NCBI GenBank assembly: GCA_907165275.2
Contig: OU015663.1
Location: 7,948,501 to 8,012,500 of the forward strand
Direction: 5' to 3'
Source: Zygaena filipendulae
Lineage: Eukaryota; Arthropoda; Insecta; Lepidoptera; Zygaenidae
Length of the DNA: 64,000 bases
The notes under the pieces: generated by a model
The model's input: only the letters and a program-made list of their open reading frames with translations
What the model was told of the DNA's origin: nothing
The model's database searches: none
Made by a program: the position numbers and the translations under genes
Part shown: piece by piece, positions 1 to 10,800 of the stretch
Numbering within the stretch: the first letter of the stretch is position 1
Layout of the letters: the number at the start of each line of letters is the position of its first letter

Positions 1-340
1 TCGTTTACATTTTTTAGGTTGTTAACGTTCTCTTCTATATATTGTTTTCATGACATCAACCTTATAAACAACAGTGTTATAAATTGTAAATTTGCGATTC
101 CAACATTCTTTAATATAATTGCAATGTGTATAAGTTTTATTCCCTATTGGCCTAAATAGAGTTTTATGATATTTATTTGAAATTATTGTCATGTGCTGTG
201 GAATTTTGTTGAATAAATAAATAAATAAATAAATAAATAAAAATAAATGAATAAATATCGAAATCCCGCGCGAAATCACAATTTCTCATTTATAAAATTT
301 TCTTCATTCTGTATTTTTTCCTAGGTACCTAATTAAGTAA
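1..340. other. AT-rich DNA with LINE-like tail
   Basis: I see no gene here. Bases 210-255 are an AAAT/AAATA run directly after a short unique stretch, the way 3' tails of lepidopteran non-LTR retrotransposons end. No coding part of such an element is visible upstream. Confidence 0.4.
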
Positions 341-359
341 TTGCGGATAGTTAAACAAC

Positions 360-480
360 CTCCGTATTGTAAAAATACGCTACGTTGCCAACTCGCCGCG
401 ACTTTCAGCGCGCACGGCGCCAATCAGATGACACCGCGCGCACGCGCTGTTGCCGCTCTTATATTATCACGGGTTTGTGA
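360..480. promoter_or_regulatory. CpG-rich patch with CCAAT box
   Basis: About 70 bases (385-455) are far richer in CG dinucleotides than the AT-rich surroundings, with runs such as GCGCGCACGGCGCC and CCGCGCGCACGCGC around a CCAAT motif (GCGCCAATCAG). This may be a promoter or a fragment of an unrecognised element. No convincing coding exon follows on either strand. Confidence 0.25.
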
Positions 481-969
481 ACCAATACTAACAAAATGGT
501 CTATTAATTATTATTTCATTTTTGTCCTATTTAGTTTGTTCGAAAAAAAAATATTTTTCTATTTCGATATTAGGACTTATTTGATTTATAGTCCTATTAT
601 CGTCTCCACTTTGTATACATAAAATAAAGTACTTAAAACGACACAGAGATCACTGTAAAGTAGGTAGGCATTTTAAGACACATTTAGCTTGTTTAAACAT
701 TACGCACATAAAACGAAGTTTTAATACTATTTTAACTTGAGTGGTAGAATTATCACGCATCAATACAATCATGACGCTTGCACTGCAAAAAGTAAAGTGA
801 CTACCAAGTACCACACCCTGTCTCTACAATTTACTTTTTTCCTGATCACTGTGTATACTCAACCGTGATGTACCAAGTGACGAAGTTGAAGACAAACAAG
901 CCGTCACCAAATTTCAAATGGTAGGTATTTATTATACTATTTATACTTACCTTTATTGTATTTATAATA
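481..969. other. No recognisable feature
   Basis: AT-rich single-copy-looking DNA. I see no splice-bounded ORF, repeat end or RNA gene. Confidence 0.4.
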
Positions 970-1261
970 CTAGCTGTTCCCCGCGGTTTCATCCGCGTTA
1001 ATTTCGAAGGTCTCGCAGGAATTCCGGGGTAGGAGTGCCCTTCCTGACAACGTGCAATACGCGAAATTTAATGCAGTTTCACCTGCGTTAATTTCAGAGT
1101 TTCTGCGGGAATTCCAGGATAAAAAGTACCCTATGTCTAAGTATTTCTGTACCCCTGACAACGTGTATGCAAAATTGTATGATAATCTATTGAGACCTTA
1201 AGGTGTGAAAGCGTAACAAACAATTCTCACTTTCGCAGTTACATAATAATAATAGTAAGGA
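970..1261 (-). mobile_element. Lep1-type Helitron, two-module copy
   Basis: Non-autonomous Helitron of the lepidopteran Lep1 type, read on the minus strand. Its 3' end is at 970 (CTAG after a hairpin formed by CCGCGG and CCGCG) and its 5' TC end is at 1261 (TCCTTACTATTATTATTATG). These are the expected Helitron termini: 5' TC, 3' hairpin plus CTRR, no terminal inverted repeat. No protein is encoded, so movement would depend on a Rep/helicase supplied elsewhere. The copy is compound. The hairpin-and-TTTCGGAGTT head recurs internally at about 1072-1130, so one pair of ends encloses two head modules. Confidence 0.85.
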
Positions 1262-2443
1262 TTTGTTACATTGACATGAGATGTGGAAAATAATGAAGAT
1301 TTTGCATTTCCATGTTTCATTTTATCCACTTATCGGTAGCTCTAGATTTTATTAGCTGGAAAATGTGGGATATCTAAACGAACGGTATGGGAATAAATTC
1401 CTATCATACTTGTAGCCTGTCCCTTCTGTTTTATGAGATCCCTGATCCGGGGCGGCATAACATTTAACTAAGACCAATGGACTGTCGTGTCGGATCTTAC
1501 TCTTATTAAGTCGGTAAATACTAAAAACTTTGCCTCAACCGTATATTTTGGTACTCTTGCACTCGATGCTGACAATGTAATATTATTTATGGAGATCAAG
1601 GAATGTCAACAAACATCAAAATATAACGGGCATTTTACATGCACCAATAAAATTGGTTCAAGTGCTCTTCTCGTTGGATTTTACGATGCCGTAGCGACCA
1701 ACTGGCATATTATATTATAGCCACCGTTCACAAAATGAGTTTTGGTTAGTTTCAGGTCAACATACGGACAGTCAACTTCGGAAATTCTAAAAGATTCCTA
1801 AAAAAACTTATTTTATACAAACCTTGTCCTGATAATAACTACTATATTGTGATTTCATCTACATATATTGTTTATACTGATATAGGCACTATTCTATAAT
1901 ATAATATTGTGTGATATAATTTTATTTTTACATCAAAATTGCGTTGATGCCAAGCATACGTGGAAGGGTTCAATGCACTGTTTATTCAGAGGTATATTAG
2001 CTGTTTGTAATCACATCAACAATTCTGACGGAATATATAGAAAGAGAAACGTCCTAAAATGTGAGATGTTCTCAATTTTCCGATTTCTTTGTCGTAAATG
2101 TTATTTAGATTAATATTTGCTTGCTCTAAGCCATTGGATAATTTACGGCACAACAGGTGATACCAATATTACTCTTGTTCTATACCTACCTAATAGTTGT
2201 TGAGGACACGTCAATATGCAAAGATTTGAAATTAAAATAGGATGTAGCTATTTATATTTGTTATACTTTTTTTTTACCAAAAGTAACTATTAGCTAACCG
2301 CAAAATATGGAGACATTTTGCATTGCAGGTAATTATAATAAGTATAGCGTACCAACTACTGGACCTGTGAAATATGGTACAATTTCGCTTATTTCAGAAC
2401 TTAGGCCACCGACTTGTCCAACCTAATGCACTTTTGTTTATTA
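1262..2443. other. No recognisable gene
   Basis: Single-copy-looking DNA. A 77-codon frame at 1487-1720 opens only with GTG and has no family I recognise. I treat it as chance. Confidence 0.4.
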
Positions 2444-2500
2444 CTAGCCGTGCCCGCGGTTTTTTCGCGTGAGTTCCGGAATTACCGCAGGATCTCCTTA
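2444..2500 (-). mobile_element. Lep1-type Helitron, 3' end fragment
   Basis: Only the 3' terminal hairpin survives (CTAGCCGTGCCCGCGGTTTT followed by a degraded TTTCGGAATT segment). The rest of the copy is missing or unrecognisable. Confidence 0.6.
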
Positions 2501-3649
2501 TTTAGTTTGCTAATATTTTCTGCGCAAGTGCAAACAATAAGTTCATAAAGTTTTATTGCAATCGAATGGACGGTATGACATGGCGCATTAAATACAAACA
2601 AGCAAAAACCAATACCAAACCAACCAAGCATAAAATACAAACAACCAATTCGAAATCCAAATCCAAAATCCACAGAAGGCAGTATTTTCTTATTTATTAA
2701 TAGGTCAATATTTTTTTTTTATGTTGTATCATTGTCAGTTTCTAAGTCACCAGAATTAAAATAAGCACTTTTATTTCTGGCTCTCGACATTCTTCCTCAT
2801 CACTATCATATTTAGTTTGGTGTTGTTTAAAATACTCTTCTGCCGGTTGGCACCAATCCCAATGTTCTTTGATATAGAACCAAAACAAGTGACTAAATCA
2901 TTCGATCTAATTGAAAACAATGAGCTGTTTCGTCGTAGATTAGAAACAAACATTGAGATGAGAGCGCTTTTTTAACCACCAAATTCTCATAAGGTTTAAT
3001 TATTATCATCGACACTTGTGCATAATATTATTTTATTTTATTCAGAATAGTCCTGATTAGTGGATAGTCTTGATTATTTACATCGAGATTGGTATTTTTT
3101 TCCTTTTCTTTTGTTCCCCTCGTCCGTGCATGAAAACGGGCTGCCAATTGAAAACTAGCGACAGGTGTATTCGCATTTATATAGGGCGACCTCCTCGGCA
3201 GCGGCCTATGAATCAAGACAACAGAACTTGTTTCAAGTATACCTAAATGTTTTATCTTTATCTTTGCTATTATAAATGTGAATATGAGTTCATTTTGTTC
3301 ATAATCAAATTTACATATACGGTCAGGGTTACAGAAAAGGACATAGAGTAGGTACATTTATCCTAGAATTCTCGCGGAAAGTCTGAAAATAACACAGATC
3401 CACTTGTAATAATTTTGAATTGGAATATATCTTATTATATTGAAGTGTATCTTAAAATTCTATTCATTATGATTAGGTACCGACCTATCTTATCCATAAC
3501 AACCGAATCTATTTATTTTTGAAATTACAATCAATAGCATATTTGGATGCACAAAGAAGAATCTAATTTCTTTATAGCAGATAAGACATATAGGTGTAAA
3601 GTTTACATATAGTACAAGCTGTTAATTTGGAATTACAAATAGACACAAT
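2501..3649. other. No recognisable gene; strand-skewed stretch
   Basis: Bases 2590-2672 are strikingly C/A-rich on the plus strand, with repeated AAACCAA, CAAACAA and AAATCCA words. A 109-codon minus-strand frame (3028-3357) covers a GC-rich patch with TATATAAAT near 3180 on the minus strand. The frame resembles no family I know and is of a length expected by chance. Confidence 0.35.
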
Positions 3650-3925
3650 AGGCTATTTGACTTCTTTTTTAAAAATTCTATTGATAATAAAAAAATAATA
3701 GACACGTGTATTTGACTTTTTCAAATTAATGAAAGTATACCTTGATAAAGCGCATTTAAGTTTAGGGGTGGAGGCTCGTAACGTCATATGCAGGTAAAAA
3801 CTGTACCTGCTTGTGACTTCACGCTCGACTCATAGGTATTTCAGTTATTTTTTGCTTACGTAAAATAACAAAAAATTACTTCTTATATTTTGTATGAATC
3901 TACAGGACGGACTTTTGTCAATGAT
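3650..3925. mobile_element. MITE family A, decayed copy
   Basis: This shares its order of blocks with the copies at 8905, 11093 and 37533: an AGACACGTGTATT block, an AAAGCGCATTTAAGTTTAGGGGTG core, a TTTTGCTTACGTAAAATA block and a terminal GGACGGACTTTTG. The two TGACGTCA boxes of its sisters are mutated here (AACGTCA and TGACTTCA). Its right edge lies about 30 bases from the Tc1 element. Confidence 0.65.
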
Positions 3926-3958
3926 GTATGGATGCATAGATGTATAGATATATATATA

Positions 3959-3994
3959 CACACATCAAAAATGTCTAGGGATCAAGTGCATTTT
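3959..3994 (+). repeat. Tc1 left terminal inverted repeat
   Basis: Starts CACACATCAAAAATGTCTAG immediately after TA. It pairs with the right end and includes the shared GGGATCAAG block. Confidence 0.9.
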
Positions 3995-4209
3995 AGAGAA
4001 TTGCCGCCAATTGGGATTATTATTGTAACTTTTCTGGATCCTTTTTGAAATTTTTTATTGAATTTCACCATTTCAATAATGAATTTTATTCAAATTTTGT
4101 TTAAACTTTTAAAAATAACTGTCATTAAAAATCCCTATAAAAGCGTGTGATGGCGGTTTTACAAAAACATTACAATTTCTGCATCGTAACTGAAAAAAAT
4201 TGCATCGGT

Positions 4210-5235
4210 ATGGAGCGATGACACCAATTGCCTAGAGAAGAGATGCTGAGAGCCGTTGGAATGTTGGAAGCTGGCGCCAGGCAACGCACTGTGGCTACTG
4301 CTGTTGGGACAAGGCAGAGCGTCATAAGCCGCCTATGGACACGCTATCGCACCACGGGCAGTGTGGCCGAGCGACATGGAGGGCGAACTCGTATCACCAC
4401 TCGAAGACAGGACCGGTATATCCATAATACAGCGCGAAGAAATCGTACTATGACCGCCATGATGATAACTACGAGGCTCCACAGCGCTTCAGGCTTTCTG
4501 ATAAGCGGTCAAACCATACGTAATCGTTTAAGAGAAGTGGGTCTGCGATCCCGAAGGCCTCTGAGAGTTCCACCAATAGCGCCCCGCAATCGTAGAGCCC
4601 GTTTACAATGGGCTCGCGAAGACAGTAATTAGGAGGAAGAAGACTAGCGTGGTGTTTGCTTTTCCGAGGAATCTGGTTTCGGTATGAGGCCGGATACAAG
4701 ATGTACATTAGTTTGGAGAAGCCCTGGACGTCAAGAACGATTGAAATTCTGTTAGGAAGTTCATCCATATGGAGGGGGAACAATGATGGTTTTAACGGGT
4801 ATTTAGATCGGTGGAAGAACCGATCTCATTTGGATCAGGGGCAACCTTGATGCTCGGATTTATGCGACAAGTATTGTATCAGATGTAATCATCCCTTTGC
4901 GAAGCCAGTTGGGTGATTCGTTTCAACTTATGCACGACAATGCACGTCCACACACTGTTGGAGTCGTAACACGCACTCTTGCCAATGCTGATATCAACGT
5001 CCTGCCGTGGCCTGCTCAATCACCAGACTTAAATCCTACTGAGCACGCACGGGATATACTCCAAAGAAGAGCTCTGCCGAGTATGGACGCCGTAAATACC
5101 CCACAACAACTTTTTGACTTCTTACAAAGAACGTGGGTGGCCATTCCTCAAAGTGATTTTGATGAACTTATTTTAAGCATACCAAATCGCTGCGAATGTG
5201 TGATTCATGTCAATGGAAAGAACACAGATTATTAA
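4210..5235 (+). pseudogene. Tc1 family DD34E transposase, five nonsense codons
   Basis: Former transposase of 341 codons, a normal Tc1 length, that would cut and paste the surrounding element. Reading from the ATG at 4210 it stays in one frame to the TAA at 5233, with no frameshift. An N-terminal helix-turn-helix region (residues about 11-60) is followed by a degraded GRPR-like motif (GGRTR) and the RNase-H-fold catalytic domain. The second catalytic Asp is residue 243 (LMHDNARPH) and the Glu is residue 278 (PDLNPTEH), with exactly 34 residues between them, which defines DD34E. Inactivation: TGA at 4219 and TAG at 4630, 4645, 4753 and 4804. The first catalytic Asp position (residue 153) reads Glu (FSEES), and the Trp usual after EHxx is Arg (EHARD). 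The two open halves are remnants of this one gene. Confidence 0.95.
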
Positions 5236-5440
5236 TTTGTTAATACATTACAATAAAAGTTTCAAAAACCCCTGTCTTTGCCTTCTTTGCTATTTTATTG
5301 TCGACTTGGAATTGGTTCAATTTCTCACATCTTACAAAAAATGAATATTTTCTTAATTTATTCAAAATGTGGGGATTAGTTGTTAATTTAGATTTGGGAA
5401 ATAAGGTAGGCAACAAGCTCAGAAGATTAGATTAGATTTA
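5236..5440. other. Tc1 3' untranslated region
   Basis: AT-rich non-coding part of the element after the TAA. It has an AATAAA at about 5252 that could have served as the poly(A) signal. Confidence 0.5.
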
Positions 5441-5634
5441 AATTATTATTATTTTTTTTTTTTTTATTAACTGATTGGTCAGACATTTGTCCATAATCTC
5501 GCCTGATTGTAAGCGTAGATATGAACTAAGGTGTTACACGTCTGCCAATTAAGTACCTGTTCACTCTGCTCTTGAAGAGGTCCAGATGGTAGTTTGGGGG
5601 AAACACAGACTCCGGCAGGTCGTTCCAATGGGTT
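5441..5634 (-). mobile_element. Retroposon fragment inserted in Tc1
   Basis: On the minus strand this ends in a long A run (the T run at 5451-5465), preceded by a segment with CGCTTACAATCAGGCGAG and, further 5', CCATCTGGACCTCTTCAAGAG. The layout matches a common lepidopteran LINE-derived repeat as I recall it (GCCTGATGGTAAGCG, then a short block about gaps and tubes of CAGGT). It interrupts the Tc1 3' region, so it inserted after the transposon. I could not define a target duplication. Confidence 0.55.
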
Positions 5635-5652
5635 TGGGTTTCTTTTTATAGC

Positions 5653-5690
5653 AAAAAATGTACTTGATCCCTAGACACTTTTGATGTGTG
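5653..5690 (-). repeat. Tc1 right terminal inverted repeat
   Basis: Complement of the left end, finishing GATGTGTG just before TA at 5691. Confidence 0.9.
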
Positions 5691-7559
5691 TAGATATAGA
5701 TTGTTGACATATACCGATAGCGTAATAAATAATATAAGTAGCACTAATTGTACAAACCTCTATGGTTTCTTGTGCTATTATATTATGCCAACCATAATTT
5801 TTTTTGTTGTAAATTTAGTAAATAAATAAAAAAAAACTAACACAATCTTAACAGCACAACCAACATCGTTTTCATCCGTTGTATTTATAAATCTCCTTTT
5901 TAATGCGTGTCTGTATTACAAATTGAGTCTTGGGCTATGGGTCTATAGACCCAGCTATTTTGAGCGGCCGCTAATCATTTGACTATCAGTCACTTTCTCT
6001 TTTCACGCATACCTCATACCCATAAATAGGTATATATTATATTTCGACTATTATAACTTGTCTTCAATGTTATGTTACTAAATTGGATAAAATACGTAGT
6101 TCTTAATAGGTACTCACAAAAGAAACCAAGCCCACAGAGGTACCTAATACCTAATAAAACATCATGAATAATTTCTACGGCGTAAAAACCCATCGCCACG
6201 GGCCAGCAGTCCAACATTCGGGCTTTCAACAAATTCCGTAGCGGAACCCTTTATCCAATCACAAGCATTTCGGATCACTGGTTTTGCGTCCCTAACGTAG
6301 AGCCAAAATTCAAATGGAGAATGCTTTGATGTAGATAAATAAAACTTTTTTCTACTTTACGCTTAGTGATTATAATATCATTAATCAGTTTGTCAATGTT
6401 ACAATTGAACTTATCAATATTGGTACAAGAAGTGAAAAAATTACGCGCCGCTATTTTAAACTCTCTTGAGAGATTGATCTGTTGACACATTCAAAAAATT
6501 CCATTTTATTTCCATTTAGTCTATTGATGTAAAAAAATATAAATTCATATAAGTCATATAAATTTCGTCTACTTACTTATACGTATATGTCGTATATATG
6601 TATCATATTTACCGCACGTTTGTATGTAATACCTAACACTAGTCATATCTATAAATACTTCCTTCACCGGATAATTATTGTACCTAACTATAATATTTTG
6701 CCATTGAAAATGACTTTTCCATCACTTTTGCAAAGTGTGACTTGCCCATTAATGTAAAAAAAAAATCCGATATCGTTGATAGAAGTATATAGGTATAAGG
6801 TCTACCGTGAAGTTCAAGGTGTCAGAATTTTTCTATTGACGTGGGCTACAGTAGTGAAATACCTACTTGCCAGTACTACCACGTAATACCTACCTACATA
6901 TTTCTCTTGGCTGTCTTCGTAAGTTCATGACGAATTCTCCCGTGTGTTTATTTATCTTGTCTATGCCCGTATTGTTCGAAGGCAAAGGTTTATTTGCTTC
7001 GCCTTATTTGATATTACCGTATATTACAAAAGTTTGCCAAAGTTGTTTTCACTGTGGATTATCATTTATAAACTACTACCTATACTCAGACAAATCCGTG
7101 GTTTCACTCGCGAATAACTATTTTTGTTTTTATCTGTAGACTTAGGTTCTTATTAGTTGTAGTTGCTTCCTATCTTAATACTTATAAGTGAAAGTTCCTA
7201 TCAGTGAAAGAAATTTTAGAGTCGGTTAGAGTAGATAGGGAGAATGCCGGCCCATATAAACAAACTTATAAACATACAAACGATACAGCTCATTATACAG
7301 ATTTTAGTTACACTATACGTTTCTAAGAAACATTTTTCGGAATTTTAGGTTACTGAATTTCTATTAGTTGATATTTTAAGTCGATCAATTAGTTGATACA
7401 TATTATACAATAGGTAGATATACTATAGCTGTACTTGGCATGCAGTGACATAATGTCTTTTTTAAAGTGAAATTTCTTTGTGCACATATGCACCTACCTG
7501 TTTTTCTTTTTCTAAGTAGGCACCTAGGTTAACATATATATAAAAAGCAAATACATTTA
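5691..7559. other. No recognisable gene
   Basis: Single-copy-looking AT-rich DNA. Open frames of 71-90 codons occur on both strands but none shows domains, splice-site support or family resemblance. A degraded Helitron-like hairpin (CCGTGGTTTCACTCGCG) lies near 7097. Confidence 0.4.
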
Positions 7560-7796
7560 CGGCCGCACTCAGAGTCGACTTTAATGATTACTTAGTTAAG
7601 TATAGATTTTTAAAACAAAACTGCCGCAATCAGAGACGTTCAGTAAATTAATGTTAATTGGCATTTAATGTGATGTAACTTAATTAGTTGAATGCCAATT
7701 AACATTAATTTATTAAACTTGTTAGATTGCGGCAGTTTTGTTTTAAAAATCTATACTTAACTAAGTAATCATTAAAGTCGACTCTGAGTGCGGCGG
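7560..7796. mobile_element. MITE family B copy 1, nearly perfect palindrome
   Basis: A 237-base inverted repeat. Both arms begin CGGCCGCACTCAGAGTCGAC (one change in the right arm) and run through TTAATGATTACTTAGTTAAG and ACAAAACTGCCGCAATC before meeting at ATGCCAATTAACATT. By my reading the outer 70 or so bases of the arms differ at one position. TTA sits immediately outside both ends (7557-7559, 7797-7799). A 3-base TTA/TAA duplication is the habit of PIF/Harbinger elements, so I infer a Harbinger-like MITE. It codes for nothing. Confidence 0.9.
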
Positions 7797-8653
7797 TTAA
7801 ACTTTTGTTTTGTCTGTTACCTTTACAAGTATAGGTAAGTTCTCAATAACTGCCAAAAGATTCATAACTATCTCTATCACTATCTCACTATCGGATGAAT
7901 TGTAATGAAACGCGTAGAAGACGTCCAACGAACGGACGAAGAGTATAGATATGGGTATCACAATATGTGGGTGTCCACGTAAAAAGTAGCAGTACCAGTA
8001 GTGGGGTATTGGGTTCAGACTAGATTCGGTATCTAGAATAGTCAATTGATAGTAAGGATTGAAAAAAATTTTCAAAAACTGGCATAGTTTTTTTTCTACA
8101 GACATTAGAATTTGAATCTCTGAAAAAGCTTGATTTGAGAAAAAGCATTTTAAAAGTTTGCGTGAAATAAAAAAATACACTTCTACTTGCTTGTTACATA
8201 GATTTTTATATATTATTATTGTAGATTAATATACTTATATGAAATTTAAGAAAATTGAGCATTTATTAAATATAATCAATTAAAATAGAGACGCAATTTT
8301 TTCACCGAACTTTAAAAAACTGCTTATATCTCGAAAACTAAATGCCGAGAACTGGTACTTTTAGCTTGGACGCCCACATATATACTATCTTAAGTTATAT
8401 ATATACTAATGATATTCGGAGTCCTCTGCTGAGCAAAAACTAAGTACTGGATGAATTTGGGTATGGAAACTAGGTCAGAGGTCACAAAATGGATGGGAAA
8501 CAAAGTTCATGCAAATGAAACCACAAGCAAAAGCTCTAGTTATCAATATTTGAGAAGCCCTTGCCCACTGATGGGTTATAGCTGTTACATTTCATGGAGA
8601 TATTACTTACTAACATTATAAATTATATTACAGTCATGTAGAATTATTATCTA
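7797..8653. other. No recognisable gene
   Basis: A 127-codon minus-strand frame (7797-8180) starts inside the MITE border and is low-complexity. I do not regard it as a gene. The rest is AT-rich. Confidence 0.4.
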
Positions 8654-8809
8654 CTAGTTGTGCCCCGCGGTTTCACAAAATTTGCGGGTTGTGTACAAAA
8701 TTTTATGGTGATCGGTTGAGCCGTTAAGGCGTGAAAGCGTAACAGACAGACACACAGACAGAGAGACAGACAGACAGAGTTACTTTCGCATTTATAATAT
8801 TAGTAAGGA
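8654..8809 (-). mobile_element. Lep1-type Helitron, internally deleted
   Basis: Both ends survive (CTAG at 8654, TC end at 8809) but the middle is shortened to about 155 bases. The 5' part has grown a CAGACAGA-rich microsatellite (8740-8778) between GCGTGAAAGCGTAA and ACTTTCGCATTTATAATATT. Confidence 0.85.
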
Positions 8810-8904
8810 TAATATGGTAATGACATCAGATCGTCCACTCTGTACATAACTGAATTGTCTGCTCACTGCAAGGAATTTCCACTTACCTATTGACTTTTAT
8901 AGCT

Positions 8905-9233
8905 AGGGATGTTGACGACTTTTGAAAATCAAAATTCTAGTTAGTCCGTCAGTTAGAAAATAAAAAAATTATGAACACGTATTTTTTGCTTTTTTGAATA
9001 GCTAATTTTGAATAGAAAATAGATATAGCGCATTAAAGTTTAGGGTAAGGGTTCGTGACGTCATTAACCACTATAAGCCCTCGTAGAAACTGCACTGATA
9101 AGTGACGTCATGCGAAATTTCAACTCAATCGCCGTTATTATTTGATTACGTAAAGTAAAAAAAGAAAAAATAAGTGTCCAAATTTTTTTACTAATGTACA
9201 AACCAGGCTAATAAAAAATTAGTTAACTAGCCC
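8905..9233. mobile_element. MITE family A copy 2
   Basis: The left end reads AGGGATGTTGACGACTTTTG followed by AAAATCAAAATTCTAGTTAG and GTCCGTCAGTTAG, all shared with the right end of the copy at 11093 in inverse orientation. The right end is degraded. It contains two intact TGACGTCA palindromes (9056-9063 and 9103-9110) on either side of the centre. Confidence 0.8.
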
Positions 9234-10134
9234 ATTATGAAAAGAGCATGAGATTTATTACACAAAAGCATTACTTTCATTAAACATTTCGTCCAAAATT
9301 GAAGCACAAAATCCATCGATATGTGCGTGAGCAGCGCGTACCTTCGCGATAATATAATAAAAGTTGTTTCCGCCACACTTGAAGTTCCATGACTCTGCGT
9401 ACGTTGAATGTAGTTCTATGCCTATTAGTTCTATGGGACATATGACCGTGGAGTATACTTTCAAACACCACGTCGGCGAAGCCGTGGGCAGTCTACAATA
9501 AAACAGCCCTAACAGAACCAATTGCTTAGTCATTAGACTTAATTAGAGTACTATAAGCCCAACCAACTTTACAGCAAGTAATTCCTTCTCATTAGCGCAA
9601 CCCTTTTAACGCTGATCCCAGGACACGTAGATAGGTATTTAAATAGAAGTTGTAATGAAAGGAGAAACTTTCTAACGGATTAGTTGAGCGGCATGGTACG
9701 TCCGTGGCACGGTCAGTTATCTCACCTAGTATAGGTAACGTTCAAACGGTCCGAGTTTTCTGAACTTTTCTTTTTACCATGCCTTATTCCTGAAAAGCGG
9801 CCGTATAGCAGATGACCTCAAGAGATTATAAGGTTAGGTTCAGCTCGATTTACTGCTTTTATTAAACACATCACTTGTAAAAACCTTCACCTTATTTTTT
9901 GTCATCCCAAAAAAATTCTTCAGGAAATTATTATCATAAAATGTCGGTTAACACAGACACATGTAGGACCACATTCAGTGTTATTCTGTGATCTGAGGTG
10001 GTATTACTTGGACATTGTAACACAGTGCCACCTGGTTTCTAATTAAGCAAATCTTGTACCTTCTTTCTAAATACCTACCTACCTTTTAAGACACATACGT
10101 ATATCTACTAAACATATTATATATTTACGTAATA
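9234..10134. other. No firm gene; moderately GC-rich stretch
   Basis: Bases 9258-9533 (minus) hold a 91-codon frame and an overlapping second open frame. The translation includes a Cys-Gly-Gly and several acidic residues but I do not recognise it. It may be a decayed element or chance. The rest shows nothing. Confidence 0.3.
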
Positions 10135-10270
10135 ATAAATAAAAAAAAAGTAAAAAAATAAAAAATAAACATCCAGGCGTAGAATAAATCCAGTGTTCAT
10201 TATATGTTTACCCTGAGACGAGGAACTGAACCCGCTACACCTGGCGTACCAGTAAGACATTAAAACATCA
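10135..10270 (-). mobile_element. tRNA-derived SINE
   Basis: Read on the minus strand, GGTACGCCAGGTGTAGCGGG leads into a B-box-like GGGTTCAGTTCC. This is followed by the body (ATGAACACTGGATTTATTC, TACGCCTGGATGTTTATTTT) and an A-rich tail at 10137-10165. The head and body order match the plus-strand SINE at 16925. It is transcribed by RNA polymerase III in principle and moved by a LINE. Confidence 0.7.
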
Positions 10271-10400
10271 TTCGTTCATAGATTTATACAATTTTATCAT
10301 ATTTTCTTTGTGAAATTTGAAGTAAAATGATACCCTAAGTATAGTATATATGTACCTATATCTCGTATTATAGAAGTAATTAAAACATACCTATTTTACT

Positions 10401-10640
10401 TTTGTGCCTCGCGGTTTCAACCTCTTGACTGTCAGAATTCCTGCAGGAACTACAAAGCGAAATTTTGTCTAAAAAAAAATTTTTGGGTAGCCCTTACACC
10501 CTTATCACCCAGCAGTATAAAAAGTAACCTACGACCTATTCTCAAACCTACAGAATATACACAGAAAATTTCATAAAACTCGGTCAACGCGTTTCGGAGG
10601 AGTTCGATAGCAAACACGTGATTTTAAATACCTATTAGAT
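10401..10640 (-). mobile_element. Lep1-type Helitron, CGTTTCGGAGGAG subfamily
   Basis: The degraded 3' end is near 10405 (GTGCCTCGCGGTTTCAACC). The body has the subfamily block ATTTCATAAAACTCGGTCAA and GCGTTTCGGAGGAGT, also seen in the copy at 15605. Its 5' side abuts an oppositely oriented copy. Confidence 0.7.
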
Positions 10641-10800
10641 ACTGCGAACGTGAGTTTGCTTGTAACGCTTTCATGCCTAACTATTTATCTGATCGTCACG
10701 AAGTTTTGCATACACGTTGCGAGAGGTGCACTGTGCAGTAATGGACATAAGGTACTTTCATCACGGGGACTCCGAAATTCAGGCGGATGAAACTATACAG
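10641..10800 (+). mobile_element. Lep1-type Helitron, plus orientation, 3' end lost
   Basis: Bases 10645-10790 carry the usual order: GCGAACGTGAGTTTG, AACGCTTTCATGCCTAAC, GTTTTGCATACACGTTG, GGACATAAGGTACTTTCATC and GGACTCCGAAATTCAGGCGG. The hairpin is degraded (GGATGAAACTATACAGG) and CTAG is not preserved. Together with the previous copy it forms a 5'-to-5' inverted pair. Confidence 0.7.

Larger units (their letters stand above)
3959..5690 (+). mobile_element. Tc1-like DNA transposon, defective
   Basis: A complete but inactivated Tc1/mariner element. The inverted terminal repeats (3959-3994 and 5653-5690) begin CACACATCAAAA and differ at only a few positions over about 36 bases. Both ends abut TA dinucleotides (3957-3958, 5691-5692), the standard Tc1 target duplication. 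Between them lies one transposase-derived frame (4210-5235). The 3' untranslated part carries a later retroposon insertion at about 5441-5634. Without that insert the element would be near 1.54 kb, a usual Tc1 length. Confidence 0.93.

Noticed and set aside
3028..3357. 109-codon minus-strand gene with TATATAAA nearby
   Set aside because: The TATA-like box lies inside the frame, so it cannot be its promoter, and the translation matches no family.
4469..4783. 104-codon minus-strand ORF
   Set aside because: It lies antisense within the transposase pseudogene. The plus-strand reading has the DD34E family motifs.
4656..4850. 64-codon plus-strand ORF inside the Tc1 element
   Set aside because: It is out of frame. 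The family frame (with stops) continues through this part and reads FSEES...LDARIY-type sequence.
7797..8180. 127-codon minus-strand gene
   Set aside because: Low-complexity, no motif, abuts a MITE. Length is compatible with chance across six frames of 64 kb.
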